Made by a program: the position numbers and the translations under genes
Part shown: in pieces, positions 1-9,835 of the stretch
How the letters are laid out: each line of letters opens with the position of its first letter
Position numbering within the stretch: position 1 is the stretch's first letter
From: Sodaliphilus sp050873765
GTDB taxonomy: Bacteria; Bacteroidota; Bacteroidia; Bacteroidales; Muribaculaceae
DNA: 64,000 nt
Direction: 5' to 3'
NCBI GenBank assembly: GCA_050873765.1
Contig: JBNMJK010000002.1
Coordinates: 28,063-92,062, forward strand
The notes under the pieces: generated by a model
What the model was told of the DNA's origin: nothing
Seen by the model: only the letters and a program-made list of their open reading frames with translations
Database searches by the model: none

Positions 1-56
1 AAGCCGATTGAACACGCAAACTATGCTTAAATTATCAAAATTTCGGCCTTTTTTAT

Positions 57-64
57 TACATTTG
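57..64 (+). promoter_or_regulatory. Promoter -7 box TACATTTG of the U32 gene
   Basis: Matches the Bacteroidetes -7 consensus TAnnTTTG. Its last base is the G of a GTG that would otherwise be the longest start of the downstream gene, so that GTG is probably untranscribed and the ATG at 73 is the start. The predicted leader is only about 5 nt. Confidence 0.6.
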
Positions 65-72
65 TGCAGAAA

Positions 73-1929
73 ATGAACAACAAGCGAAGAGAAATAGAGC
101 TTCTTGCTCCAGCCCGTGATGCTTCTATAGCCATAGAGGCTATTCTTCATGGGGCTGATGCTGTGTATATGGGACCAGAGAGCCATGGCGCCCGTGCTTC
201 GGCGGGCAACTCTACTGCAGACATTGCACGGGTGGCAGATTTTTCCCATCAGTATGGCGCTCGAGTTTACGCCACGGTCAACACACTTGTTTATGATGAT
301 GAGATACCGGAGGTGGAACACCTGATCGCCGACCTGTATAAGGCTGGAGTTGATGCTTTAATTGTGCAGGATTTAGGCATTTTGCGTATGAATATCCCGC
401 CTATTGCCCTTCATGCGAGCACTCAATGCGATTTGCGCACTCCCGACAAGGCTCAGTTTCTGGAACGTATGGGTTTTTCGCAATTGGTGATGGCAAGAGA
501 ACTCTCTTTGAATGAGATTTCCGCCATTCACGCGGCCGTGCCCAATACTCCACTTGAAGCCTTTGTGCATGGAGCACTATGCGTGAGTTATAGCGGACGG
601 TGCCAGGTGAGCCAATGCCTTAAAGGACGGAGCGCCAATAGGGGCGCGTGCGCTCAAATTTGCCGTTTGCCTTTCGATTTGCTTGATGCCGACGGTAATG
701 TGCTGATGCGTAACAAACACTTGCTCTCGCTCCGTGACTACAATGCGAGCGGCCATTTGGAGGAATTGCTGTCGGCAGGCGTGTCGTCGTTTAAAATTGA
801 AGGTAGGCTAAAAGATTGCTCCTATGTAAAAAATGTGGTGGCTTACTACCGCAGGGCGCTTGATGAGGTGATTTCTCGAAATAGCGACAAATATACGAGG
901 GCGTCGTTTGGCACATCGGAAGTTTCCTTCACTCCGCAGCTTTCTAAGAGCTTTAACCGCTCTTTCACTTCTTATTTCTTGACAGAGCGCCGCCCAGAAA
1001 ACGGCCATTCAATGGCATCGCTCAATACCCCTAAATCGCTCGGTGAACCGATAGGTAAAGTGCTTTATGCAAAAGGAAAAGTGGTGAGACTTTCAACCAA
1101 TGCTGCAATATCGAATGGCGATGGAATCAGCTATTTTGACCAGCGTGGAGAATATAGGGGATTTCGTGTGAACAAGGTTGAGGGGGGCGACTTGATTTTG
1201 AAGGAGCCAGCGTCGATACAGTCGGGCACAATGGTGTATAGAACCTTCGACAAGGCTTTTGATGATGCACTAAAAGGACAAACTGCAGTGCGCAAAGTGG
1301 CTGTGAATGCCCGATTGTGGTGGGCGCATGGTGCACTGTGTCTTCAGCTGTGTGATGAGCGAGGCAATCGTGTGACCCATTCGCTTGACTGTCCTGAACC
1401 AGATATGGCGAAAACCGACCAAGGGCAGCGCCAGATGCAGGTGGTGTCGAAGCTGGGCGATACGATTTACCGTATGGAGAAGGCTGAGGTGATGCCCGAC
1501 AGGTTTATCCCCTCGTCGATACTCGCAAAACTGAGGAGGGAAACGGTTATGGCTCTTGACCGTGCACAACGCATCACATTCAAGCGCCCTTTGCGCCGGC
1601 AAGAACAAGCCGATGCGCCCACCTTTTCCCGGCATTTGACATATTGCGATAATGTGGCAAACCATCTGGCACGGCAGCTCTATGAGAGCCATGGTGCCGA
1701 AACCATACAGCCCGCACTCGAATGTGAAATGCCAAGCGCCAATCCCGCAGTAATGCACACTCGCTATTGTATCCGCCGCGAACTCGGCGCATGCAGGCTG
1801 CAAAAGGGAGGCAGGCAATTGCCAGAAAAACTATTTTTGCGTGCAGGCGCAAATGTGCTCGAAGTGCAATGTGACTGCGCAAATTGCGAAATGCATATCA
1901 CTGTGGTGAACAAAGCTAATAACGAATAA
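73..1929 (+). CDS. U32 family peptidase / RNA hydroxylation protein
   Basis: A U32-family protein of 618 residues. The family includes the tRNA (TrhP) and 23S rRNA (RlhA) hydroxylation enzymes; the long form with a C-terminal extension resembles RlhA/YdcP, but substrate cannot be read from sequence. The N-terminus has the typical ELLAPARD motif. A cysteine cluster lies near residues 170-197 (CVSYSGRC, then GACAQIC), matching the conserved Cys set proposed to hold an iron-sulfur cluster. The C-terminal half is divergent, DUF3656-like, and ends in a second Cys-containing stretch (CDCANC). I chose ATG 73 because the upstream GTG at 64 sits inside the promoter box. The gene appears monocistronic. 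Confidence 0.85.
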   Translation: MNNKRREIELLAPARDASIAIEAILHGADAVYMGPESHGARASAGNSTADIARVADFSHQYGARVYATVNTLVYDDEIPEVEHLIADLYKAGVDALIVQDLGILRMNIPPIALHASTQCDLRTPDKAQFLERMGFSQLVMARELSLNEISAIHAAVPNTPLEAFVHGALCVSYSGRCQVSQCLKGRSANRGACAQICRLPFDLLDADGNVLMRNKHLLSLRDYNASGHLEELLSAGVSSFKIEGRLKDCSYVKNVVAYYRRALDEVISRNSDKYTRASFGTSEVSFTPQLSKSFNRSFTSYFLTERRPENGHSMASLNTPKSLGEPIGKVLYAKGKVVRLSTNAAISNGDGISYFDQRGEYRGFRVNKVEGGDLILKEPASIQSGTMVYRTFDKAFDDALKGQTAVRKVAVNARLWWAHGALCLQLCDERGNRVTHSLDCPEPDMAKTDQGQRQMQVVSKLGDTIYRMEKAEVMPDRFIPSSILAKLRRETVMALDRAQRITFKRPLRRQEQADAPTFSRHLTYCDNVANHLARQLYESHGAETIQPALECEMPSANPAVMHTRYCIRRELGACRLQKGGRQLPEKLFLRAGANVLEVQCDCANCEMHITVVNKANNE

Positions 1930-2001
1930 ACACTTGAGCAAGGAAAACTGTTTTTTTGATTCAATTTGTAAAATTATTCTGTTTAATATAATTTTTATTG
2001 T

Positions 2002-2009
2002 TACTTTTG
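2002..2009 (+). promoter_or_regulatory. Promoter -7 box TACTTTTG of the secreted PKD protein
   Basis: TAnnTTTG match 40 bp before the ATG at 2049, in an AT-rich intergenic stretch. Confidence 0.6.
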
Positions 2010-2048
2010 CGAAATAAACTAATAAAAATCACTTAAAAATTAACTGTT

Positions 2049-4919
2049 ATGATGACTTTTACGAAGAAAATCTTCGCCATGATGCTGATGCTGGCGTTAA
2101 GCGCCACGGCATTTGCAGAGGTGAAGACTTGGTCCCATGTGTGGAACACATCAAGAGCTAATGGCGGTGAGGGATTCTATCACTTGTCGAACAACACTGA
2201 CACTATTCAGACCACCGTGCTCAAACAGCTTGAATGGACTTACAGTGGCAACACTTCGGTTACTGCGTTTGCAGGAGCATCTGGTCAATACTTTGGTTCA
2301 GCGAAAAGCCCCGTGACCCATGCCACCCTTAAAACCTCTAAACTGCTGGGTAAGATTCTTTCTGTGAAGATTGAAGCCAAGGTGAAAACTGCTGACCAAG
2401 ACGTGAAAATAGGCGTTATGGTCAATGGCACAAGCTATGGCAGTGCCATTAAACCCACAACCACCAAGACTGTTTACACCTTCACACCTCAAGCAGAAGC
2501 ACAAGAGGGAGAAATTTGCATAACAATGGATCAGTCGTCGTCGGCTCCAGGCATCATCTACTTCTTCAGTATGGCTATTGAGTATGACGGCCTGGGCATT
2601 GTGAAGCCTGAGCCCAAAGACCCCGGACTGTCATATGCCACTCAGGAGGTGACTGTGGAGTCGGGTGATAATGCTGCTGCAAATGTGCTGACTAATCCTT
2701 ACAATGTGTCGCCCATCACTTATTCCTGCTCCGACACCACCCTTGCTGTGGTCAATAGCCAGACTGGCAAAATTTTCACCACAGGCAAAAAGACGGGCAG
2801 TGCCACCGTGACCGCTATATTTGCAGGCAACGACGACTATAAGGCCGACACCGCCTCATACACGCTGACAGTGGTACCAAAACCAGTGATTGCGGCTCCA
2901 GATGTGAGCGTAAAGGGTGGCACGTTTACTGAGCCTGTAAAGGTGACTATTACCAGTAATGATCCCCTGTGCAAAGCCATCTGGTATAGCACAGAAATCA
3001 CCAATGTGGACGATTTGGGCTATGATGAGAAGACCATCATTGTGCCAGGCAACACCGCAGAGGTAACCATCGACTCCACTTGCACGCTGCTTTGTGTGGC
3101 AGTTGGCGACAACAATGTGGGTTTGCCTGCATCGTATAAGTTTGTTATGAACATTCCTCTAAAAGCCGACTTTAGTGCCGAGGAAAGTTCTGTGGCATAC
3201 TACACGCAAGGCTGGGACAGTGTGGAAGAGGCTTCCACTTGGAAGTACTATGGCATCAACACCAACTCTACATGGACACTTTCGGAGGCTGCACCATTCA
3301 CGTCTGTTCCAAAGTTCTCCACCATTGACCCCACCAGCAAGTATTCGCTTACGATATTCTACGACAACAGCAAGCAGAGAGAGCGTGCCGTGTCGCCTGA
3401 AATTGATGTGCAGGCCAATAGTAAGGTGGAATTCTATCTGTGCTTCAGTGGTGTGTGGCTGTATGCCGCCAATTTGAAGTTGATGGTGAATGATCTTACC
3501 GACAATACACAAACCACACTGTTTGACGCCTTTAAATGGGCTCAGGACAATTCGTTTGATGGCCCAAGTTGGGAAAAGTTTGACTTTGATATCGCAAAAT
3601 ACGCTGGTCACAAATGCACCTTTGAATTTATTTATGAGGGCACAGCTGGCGACAATATGGCCATCGACAATTTCAAGATTAAGCGTGAAGCCACCTCTGA
3701 TGAAGCAAAAATCACAATTTTTGAAGGTGAAGAAGTTCACTTCAAAGACCTTTCACAAGGACATCCTACAAAATGGGAATGGACAATTGATGGCCTGACA
3801 CCCTCTACCTTCAATGTGAAAAATCCTGTTGTGAAATTCGACAAGGCTGGCAAATACACCGTGAAACTTGCCGTGTCGAAAGGCGAGGAACGTGCCGAAA
3901 CCACCAAACAGGAATATGTGATAGTGAATGTGGCTGCTCCTAAGGCTCACATCGGAATTCCTGAAGGAGCCTACTATTCTCCTTACGCCTACGCATTCGT
4001 GCCTACCAACGTGCCACTGCAGTTTAACGACCTCTCCACTGGCAACCCAACCAGCTGGAAATGGAAATTTGATGGCACAGATGTTGCGGAAAGCACTGAG
4101 CAAAATCCTACAGTAACTTATACCCAAGAAGGTAAATATGGACTTGAACTTGTTGTGACCAACGCTGCCGGATCGGCTCGTGATTTCCTTGTGAATGCCA
4201 TTCAGGCTGGTGGAACTCAGGAGGTTTGGAATATTTCATCTGACGAGGTTGAGAATATTGGCGGTATAGCACTCGGCTGGTATGGCAACTATGCCGGCAC
4301 CAACTTCTTGGGCATGAAATCGTTTGCTGAGCGTTACCACAAGCCAATGACAGCTGCGCAAGTGGAAGGCGTGAGCATCTATTTCGACAACGTGACTGCT
4401 GCCGACCAGAACACTGAACTCACCGTGACCCTGTGCTTGCCAAATGAGAAGGGCATGCCTGGCGAGGTGCTTGCAACCGCTAAAAAGAAAGTGTCGGAAT
4501 TGGCTTATAGCTCAGAAGAAGTGCTGCCTACAAAATTTGCATTTGAGGCACCTGTGACTGTGGAGACAGACTTCTTTGTGGTGGTTGACGGTTTCCCAAC
4601 AGGGGAAAACGACAAGGTGAACATTCTTTGTGTGGCCCGTGGCGAAGGTGAACGTAATTCAGCATATCACCTCCTTGAGGATGAGGACGACAACTATAAA
4701 CCACTGGGTACCTACACATGGTTTGAGAGCGTGGATCAGCCACTTTCTATGTGCATTGCTCCACAGCTGACTTATGTGACCAAAGAGCCGTCAAGCATTA
4801 GCGATTTGAATAATCAAAAAGAAAACAATACAGGTATCTTTGATTTAATGGGCCGCAAACTTTCCGCTCCACAAAAGGGCTTTAATATCATCAACGGCAA
4901 GAAGATGATAATCAGATAA
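2049..4919 (+). CDS. Large secreted PKD-domain protein with type IX-like sorting end
   Basis: A 956-residue exported protein. Residues 1 to about 23 are a signal peptide (hydrophobic run ending AFAE). Then come an N-terminal beta-rich region, an Ig-like (BIG-type) module around 196-278, a chitobiase C-terminal-like module around 283-370, a jelly-roll 'choice-of-anchor J' type module around 372-550 (ends AIDNFKI), PKD domain 1 (about 555-627, FKDLSQGHPTKWEW), PKD domain 2 (about 654-703, FNDLSTGNPTSWKW) and another beta-rich domain. The last 27 residues (GIFDLMGRKL...GKKMIIR) match the pattern of type A C-terminal sorting domains of the type IX secretion system, so the protein is predicted to reach the cell surface or exterior. 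No catalytic motif is visible. It may be an adhesin or glycan-binding protein; ligand unknown. Confidence 0.8.
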   Translation: MMTFTKKIFAMMLMLALSATAFAEVKTWSHVWNTSRANGGEGFYHLSNNTDTIQTTVLKQLEWTYSGNTSVTAFAGASGQYFGSAKSPVTHATLKTSKLLGKILSVKIEAKVKTADQDVKIGVMVNGTSYGSAIKPTTTKTVYTFTPQAEAQEGEICITMDQSSSAPGIIYFFSMAIEYDGLGIVKPEPKDPGLSYATQEVTVESGDNAAANVLTNPYNVSPITYSCSDTTLAVVNSQTGKIFTTGKKTGSATVTAIFAGNDDYKADTASYTLTVVPKPVIAAPDVSVKGGTFTEPVKVTITSNDPLCKAIWYSTEITNVDDLGYDEKTIIVPGNTAEVTIDSTCTLLCVAVGDNNVGLPASYKFVMNIPLKADFSAEESSVAYYTQGWDSVEEASTWKYYGINTNSTWTLSEAAPFTSVPKFSTIDPTSKYSLTIFYDNSKQRERAVSPEIDVQANSKVEFYLCFSGVWLYAANLKLMVNDLTDNTQTTLFDAFKWAQDNSFDGPSWEKFDFDIAKYAGHKCTFEFIYEGTAGDNMAIDNFKIKREATSDEAKITIFEGEEVHFKDLSQGHPTKWEWTIDGLTPSTFNVKNPVVKFDKAGKYTVKLAVSKGEERAETTKQEYVIVNVAAPKAHIGIPEGAYYSPYAYAFVPTNVPLQFNDLSTGNPTSWKWKFDGTDVAESTEQNPTVTYTQEGKYGLELVVTNAAGSARDFLVNAIQAGGTQEVWNISSDEVENIGGIALGWYGNYAGTNFLGMKSFAERYHKPMTAAQVEGVSIYFDNVTAADQNTELTVTLCLPNEKGMPGEVLATAKKKVSELAYSSEEVLPTKFAFEAPVTVETDFFVVVDGFPTGENDKVNILCVARGEGERNSAYHLLEDEDDNYKPLGTYTWFESVDQPLSMCIAPQLTYVTKEPSSISDLNNQKENNTGIFDLMGRKLSAPQKGFNIINGKKMIIR

Positions 4920-4966
4920 TAAGATTGTGAATAGCCAAATGCGCAATGCGCATGGCCTATATAATT

Positions 4967-5000
4967 AAAGAGGCTGTGTCAATTTTGGCACAGCCTCTTT
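4967..5000 (+). terminator. Hairpin terminator at left end of repeat element
   Basis: AAAGAGGCTGTG (4967-4978) pairs perfectly with CACAGCCTCTTT (4989-5000), loop of 10. It lies 48 bp after the stop of the PKD protein and overlaps the left end of the repeat element at 4970. Confidence 0.6.
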
Positions 5001-5226
5001 CTTCGCCATTACCTTTAATATTAGAAAACTGTCTCAAAGATAGCAAAACAGGCCCAAAAACGGAGGAAATACGCCCTATTTTGGCCTGTTTTTGCATATA
5101 TACGGATTTTTATCGCCTGAAAATCATTTTTTTGAAAAAGCATCAAAAATCTGTCGCCTGAAAAATATTGAAACCTCATGGCGCAAAAAAAGCTGTGCCG
5201 TAAAACATTAATTACGACACAGCCCC
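4970..5226. repeat. ~257-bp MITE-like repeat, copy 1
   Basis: Ends are GAGGCTGTGTC (4970-4980) and GACACAGCCCC (5216-5226), an 11-bp terminal inverted repeat with one mismatch. The interior holds further self-complementary stretches (AAACAGGCC with GGCCTGTTT, around 5046-5092) and no convincing gene. A second copy at 12117-12375 in the same orientation is close to identical over the core. Size, ends and lack of coding fit a non-autonomous transposable element; a structured RNA is the alternative. The gene-free stretch 4920-5356 otherwise shows nothing recognisable. Confidence 0.7.
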
Positions 5227-5356
5227 AAAGTACCTGTTACCGTATGCCAAGTAGCAATAATACCTTTTGGAACAACACTTTATCCCGAACTGGGGTAGAA
5301 TTAAAAAGAATTCCGCTGTATTTTAGCATATCGCCAGTTACACGTAAACGCACGTG

Positions 5357-6646
5357 CTACCTGCCGGTGGCCTGCAAGTACTCACGCTTTTTCACTTCGT
5401 AATTGGTAATCGACTCCACATACTTGTCTCGGCTCTGCTGATAGAGCGTCTGCGCATCGAGGAGGTCGCTGATGGTGGCTGTGCCAGCCTGGTAGTAGTC
5501 GTTGTTGAGACGGAGGTTCTCCTCACTCTGCGTGATGCTCTCACGGGCAATGCCCACTTGCTTGTAGGCATCGTTCATGTCGTTCCATGCCTTGCGCATC
5601 TTCACCATCAGGAGTTCACTCTTGTCCTGTTTTTCGTTGATGGAATTGGCAAGCTGCAACTTTTGCCGCTTCATGTCGTGCGAGCCACCCCACCAACCGC
5701 TGATAGGTACGGAGATGGAGAGCAGACCCACAAGATTGTTTTGCGCCTTGCCCAACGCATTATTAAAAAGGTAAGCTCCACCTACGGCAACCGTCGGGAG
5801 ATTCTTGCCCACCGACATCTTGTATTGTAGCATGTCTGACTCTATCTGCTTGTCGAGAAGCTGATACTCATTGGTTTGGGCGAGGGATGACTCGGGCGAC
5901 TGGAAGAATTGCTGTGGACTCTCTGGCATCTGAATATCTGACTTTACATCAATCTCCTCACCCGTATGCCCCATTATTTGCGCCAGCAAGTCCATCATGG
6001 TAGCCTCAGCGTTCTCCACTTGTATTCTTGAAGTCTTGACCTCGTTCTGCCGGAGTTGCACTTGCAGCAGGTCGTTGCGATTGCGTATGCCGGCATCCAC
6101 AGCGGCTTGGGCATCTTTGTGGACACTCTCCAACTGGCGGTCAAGCTGGTCGAGAGTGACGAGTTTTTCCTTGAGCTTCACTATATTCCAGTAGTATTGC
6201 TCGGTGTTGAGCCGGATGTCGTTCTCACTCATGTTTCGCTGCAATCGAGTGACATCCTCGCCCACCTTGGCGAGCTTGTTGCCATTTATAATCTGACCGC
6301 CGGCAAAGACAGGTTGCATAGCCGTGACACCAGCCATAATTCCGTTCTTGGCAAGCGACAAGCCCATGTCGCCCATATCCATCTGAAGCAAGCCCCTATT
6401 AGCAATAAAGCCATTGACCGAAGCCGACACGATAGGGAAATACTTGGTGTAAGCCTCCTTGCGCTGTTCGCCGGACATTGCTATCTGGTTGTCGGCATTG
6501 CGGAGGATGAGGTTGTTATTCACAGCCTCGTTGAGACATTCGTCGAGCGAATAGGTCTTAGCCTCATTTTGGGCAAGGGTCGGTAAGCTTACCGATCCCG
6601 CCAAAATGAGCGAGATTATATAGAGATACTGTTTTGTTTTCATCAT
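5357..6646 (-). CDS. TolC-family outer membrane efflux protein
   Basis: Outer-membrane channel of a tripartite efflux pump. The signal peptide (ISLILAGSVSLPTLAQ) is followed by the family opening YSLDECLNEAVNNN. The rest is long alpha-helical repeats with two internally similar halves, ending YEVKKREYLQATGR. At about 430 residues the length is normal for the family. It is the last gene of the adaptor-pump-channel operon, 31 bp after the pump stop. I prefer the ATG ATG pair at 6646/6643 to the GTG at 6664. Drug substrate is not predictable. Confidence 0.92.
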   Translation of the reverse strand: MMKTKQYLYIISLILAGSVSLPTLAQNEAKTYSLDECLNEAVNNNLILRNADNQIAMSGEQRKEAYTKYFPIVSASVNGFIANRGLLQMDMGDMGLSLAKNGIMAGVTAMQPVFAGGQIINGNKLAKVGEDVTRLQRNMSENDIRLNTEQYYWNIVKLKEKLVTLDQLDRQLESVHKDAQAAVDAGIRNRNDLLQVQLRQNEVKTSRIQVENAEATMMDLLAQIMGHTGEEIDVKSDIQMPESPQQFFQSPESSLAQTNEYQLLDKQIESDMLQYKMSVGKNLPTVAVGGAYLFNNALGKAQNNLVGLLSISVPISGWWGGSHDMKRQKLQLANSINEKQDKSELLMVKMRKAWNDMNDAYKQVGIARESITQSEENLRLNNDYYQAGTATISDLLDAQTLYQQSRDKYVESITNYEVKKREYLQATGR

Positions 6647-6677
6647 TATCTTGTATTTAATCACTTAAACATTATAG

Positions 6678-9600
6678 TTATTCCTTTTCCATTTCCACTG
6701 CAAGCTGGCGCTTCTTCTCCGAACCTTCAAACACGAGAAGATAGGCGATAGGCACCACGGTGAGGATGAACATCATGGAGATGAGCGTGCCATAGCAGAT
6801 TACCGTACCCATTGGCATCCACAAGCCGCTGCCACCGAGAATCATCGGGATAACGCCCATTGAGGCCGCTGCCGATGTCAAGAAGATAGGACGCATACGG
6901 CGACTTGCCGAATGCCAGATGGCGCTGCGCACATCCATGTGCTCCTTCTCAAGAAGTTCCTCTGCATAATCAAACATGATGATGCCGTTTCGCACGATGA
7001 TACCCATCAGTGCCACCAATCCCATAACACAAGTCACGCCGAACGGCAAGCCTTGGATGTTGAGTCCCACACAGGCTCCAAACACACTGAGGAACATGCT
7101 CAGGAAGATAATGGCTGCAAGGTTGACCTTTCCGAAATGTGCCACCAAGATGAAGAAGATGATGACAGCAGCTATGATGAGTGCCACCATACATTGGCCC
7201 ATGGTTTCACTGCTATTCTCGATGTCGCCGCCATACACCATCTTGGTGTCAGGCGACAATTTAAGGGTTTCCATCTTATCCTGCACATGGGAAGTAACGC
7301 TCATGGCATTCAGTCCACGCTTTGTCTCTGCCATCACGGTAATGGTAGGCACGCCGTTGCGTCGAACCATCTGACCATACTGTGTGGTAGGCACGAGGTC
7401 GGCTATCTGGCGCAATGGAACGGTCTTTTGGCCGCCCATCACTGGTATCTGCTCGTCGGCGAGCTCGTTGGTTGTCGCATGGTTGGAGCGAGTGCTCATT
7501 AGTATGACCGGCACCTGCTTGTCGCCCTCCCAAATGTTGGCGATACCCATGCCACTGCCGTAACGCAAGGCGAGGGTTGACTCAAGCTGCTGGTTGGTTA
7601 CGCCAAGTCGGGCAGCCTCGTCTTCCTTCAGTTGCACGGTGGTGGTGGCTTGAGGCTCGTTGAAGTTGGTGCGAACCAGTTCCAACTCTGGCATCTGCTT
7701 CAGTGTCTTCACCACCTTATCTGCATCTGCCATCATCTGCTGCTGGTTGCTGTTGCTCAGACGTATTTCTATCGGACAAGTAGACTCGTTGTAGCTCAAC
7801 TGCTTAAACTTGATTTGTGCCTCAGGGAAATATGTGGCATACTTGTCGGTGTATTCGTCGAGTATCGCAACCGCCGCCTTGTCGTCGGTCGTGTTGACCA
7901 CAAACTGGGCATAATTGGTGCCGGCTATCTGTGGGGCGTATGCGGTATGGAAGCGCGGAGAGGCGCATCCCTTGAACGATGTTACTGACACCACTCGCTT
8001 GTCTCTGCGCAAGATATGTTCCAAGCTGTCTGCCACCACCGAGGTCTTGTCGAGCGAGGTTCCCGTAGGCATGTATATCTCTACGGCAAATTGGTTGCGC
8101 TCGGCATTTGGCATAGTCTGCTGCGGCAGCCTGCTCATCATCAAGAAGCCGAGAAGTATGGAAACGATACCCACGCCGAGGGTGGTCTTATGATAAGAGA
8201 AGCAGAGGTTGAGCAACTTGTCATAGTACTTCTGCAACATGTCCAGGAAGGAGAACGCCTTCTTGCCTGTCTTGGGGTTTAGCTTCACCTTCAATGGCTT
8301 GCGGATGAAGAAGAACTGCAGAAACGGCACCAGGAGCGACGCCACGATGAGCGATATGCCCAGCACGATGCTGATTGCCCAAGGGAACGACAAGAGGAAG
8401 TCGTGGGTCTGTCCCACACATGTGAGGAGGAACGGGAAGAACGTGATACTGATGGCAAGCGTGGCCGAGAAGATGCTCTTGAAGAAGTGGGTGGTGGAGT
8501 CGATGGAAGCATGCCAGCGGCTCTTGCCCTCGCCAATCTGTTCAAGGTAGTTGTCGATTATCACGATACTGTTGTCTACAATCATTCCCAACGTTACGAT
8601 GAGTGCCGCAAGGGTCACGGTGTTAAGTTCGATTCCAAAGGCATTATACAAGCCCAAGGAGATGAAGATACTTATAGGGATGGTGGACGCGGCAACCAAA
8701 GCCACACGCATAGGCAACAGTAGCATTACCACTATGACCACTGCCACGATGGCAATGACAAGCTCATGGAGGAAGTTGACCACGCTGTCGTTCACCACCT
8801 TGCTTTGGTCGGTGATGCGATAGATGTTCACATCCTTCGGCAAGGTCTTTTGGAACTCAGCCATCTGCTCGTCGATTGCCTCACCCATCTTCACGATGTT
8901 CTGTCCTTTCTTCATTTCCACACTCAGCAGAATGCACTTCTTGCCGTTGTTGGTAATCTTGCTGTCTGCGTCGGGATACTCACGCTTCACGGTGGCAATG
9001 TCCTTCAGGCGCACATTGACGCCTGAGGGAGAAGAATAAACAATCTGCTGCTCTATGTCGTAGATAGAATTGAGCGACTTTGCTACGTGTATGGGCATCA
9101 TGTAGGTTGGCGATTTCAAGCGACCGCCTGTTGTTGTAAAACCTTTTTGGTAGAGAGTGGCAGCCACCATTTGGTCGCTAAGCCCGTATTTCGCCAAGAG
9201 GTTGTTGTCGAGCACTACCGAGATTTGTTCCTGCTGCATGCCACTCACGGTCAGTCGGCCTACACTCTTGATAGCACGCAGACGGTCTTGCAGGTCGTCC
9301 ATATATTCATTCAGCTCACGGTAGGTTTTTTCCGTACTCTCCATCGTAATGAGGAGAGAGGAGGTGTCGCCGAAGTCGTCTTGCACGACGATGGCGGCCA
9401 CGTTCTGAGGCAACTCGCTCTTGAAGCTCTGCACGCCGTGCTTGAATTTCGACCAGAACTCATCCTTGTTGTTGAGCTCGTCGTTGAGCTGCACCTGTAT
9501 ATATACGATGCCATCACGGCTCATCGAGTAAGTCTTCTCTTTCTTCACCTCCTTATAAGTGAAGATGTAGTTCTCCAAAGGCTTCGTCACCTGCTCCTCC

Positions 9601-9788
9601 ATCTCCTGTGCGGTGTTGCCTGGAGCAACGGCTATAACGATGCCTTGGCGCACGGTAAAGTCTGGGAACTCATTCTTGCGCATGTTCGGCAAGCTGTATA
9701 TGCCGAAGGCGACGAGGCAACACACCACCATGCTGACGATTTGGCGGTAGTGCATCGCCCATTCCACAATATTTCTTTTCTTTTTCAT
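6678..9788 (-). CDS. RND efflux permease (AcrB/MMPL-type HAE family)
   Basis: Inner-membrane proton-driven pump of about 1036 residues, the usual size. It begins with a cytoplasmic Lys/Arg stretch and TM1 (IVSMVVCCLVAFGIYSLP), then a periplasmic porter domain. The mid-membrane bundle includes GMIVDNSIVIIDNYLE, which carries the Asp that acts in proton relay in this family, followed by a second porter domain and a C-terminal bundle with GLVALMGIIVRNGIIMFD. The ATG at 9788 is favoured over an upstream TTG at 9809 because the protein then starts MKKKRNIVEWA. It lies between the adaptor and TolC genes and is probably co-transcribed with them. Confidence 0.93.
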   Translation of the reverse strand: MKKKRNIVEWAMHYRQIVSMVVCCLVAFGIYSLPNMRKNEFPDFTVRQGIVIAVAPGNTAQEMEEQVTKPLENYIFTYKEVKKEKTYSMSRDGIVYIQVQLNDELNNKDEFWSKFKHGVQSFKSELPQNVAAIVVQDDFGDTSSLLITMESTEKTYRELNEYMDDLQDRLRAIKSVGRLTVSGMQQEQISVVLDNNLLAKYGLSDQMVAATLYQKGFTTTGGRLKSPTYMMPIHVAKSLNSIYDIEQQIVYSSPSGVNVRLKDIATVKREYPDADSKITNNGKKCILLSVEMKKGQNIVKMGEAIDEQMAEFQKTLPKDVNIYRITDQSKVVNDSVVNFLHELVIAIVAVVIVVMLLLPMRVALVAASTIPISIFISLGLYNAFGIELNTVTLAALIVTLGMIVDNSIVIIDNYLEQIGEGKSRWHASIDSTTHFFKSIFSATLAISITFFPFLLTCVGQTHDFLLSFPWAISIVLGISLIVASLLVPFLQFFFIRKPLKVKLNPKTGKKAFSFLDMLQKYYDKLLNLCFSYHKTTLGVGIVSILLGFLMMSRLPQQTMPNAERNQFAVEIYMPTGTSLDKTSVVADSLEHILRRDKRVVSVTSFKGCASPRFHTAYAPQIAGTNYAQFVVNTTDDKAAVAILDEYTDKYATYFPEAQIKFKQLSYNESTCPIEIRLSNSNQQQMMADADKVVKTLKQMPELELVRTNFNEPQATTTVQLKEDEAARLGVTNQQLESTLALRYGSGMGIANIWEGDKQVPVILMSTRSNHATTNELADEQIPVMGGQKTVPLRQIADLVPTTQYGQMVRRNGVPTITVMAETKRGLNAMSVTSHVQDKMETLKLSPDTKMVYGGDIENSSETMGQCMVALIIAAVIIFFILVAHFGKVNLAAIIFLSMFLSVFGACVGLNIQGLPFGVTCVMGLVALMGIIVRNGIIMFDYAEELLEKEHMDVRSAIWHSASRRMRPIFLTSAAASMGVIPMILGGSGLWMPMGTVICYGTLISMMFILTVVPIAYLLVFEGSEKKRQLAVEMEKE

Positions 9789-9835
9789 TGCTGTTAAGAT
9801 TGTTTTCAAGAAAAGTTTTTCACCTTTTTACTTTT

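Noticed and set aside
64..72. GTG at 64 as the start of the U32 gene
   Set aside because: The G at 64 is the last base of the promoter box TACATTTG, so the codon would lie upstream of the transcription start.
4946..5161. Short open frame inside the repeat element, with a similar peptide (ACFCIYTDFYRLK) also encoded in the second copy at 12225-12452
   Set aside because: The similarity is explained by the repeated DNA itself. The frames have no shared start or stop, no ribosome-binding site, and break at indels between the copies.
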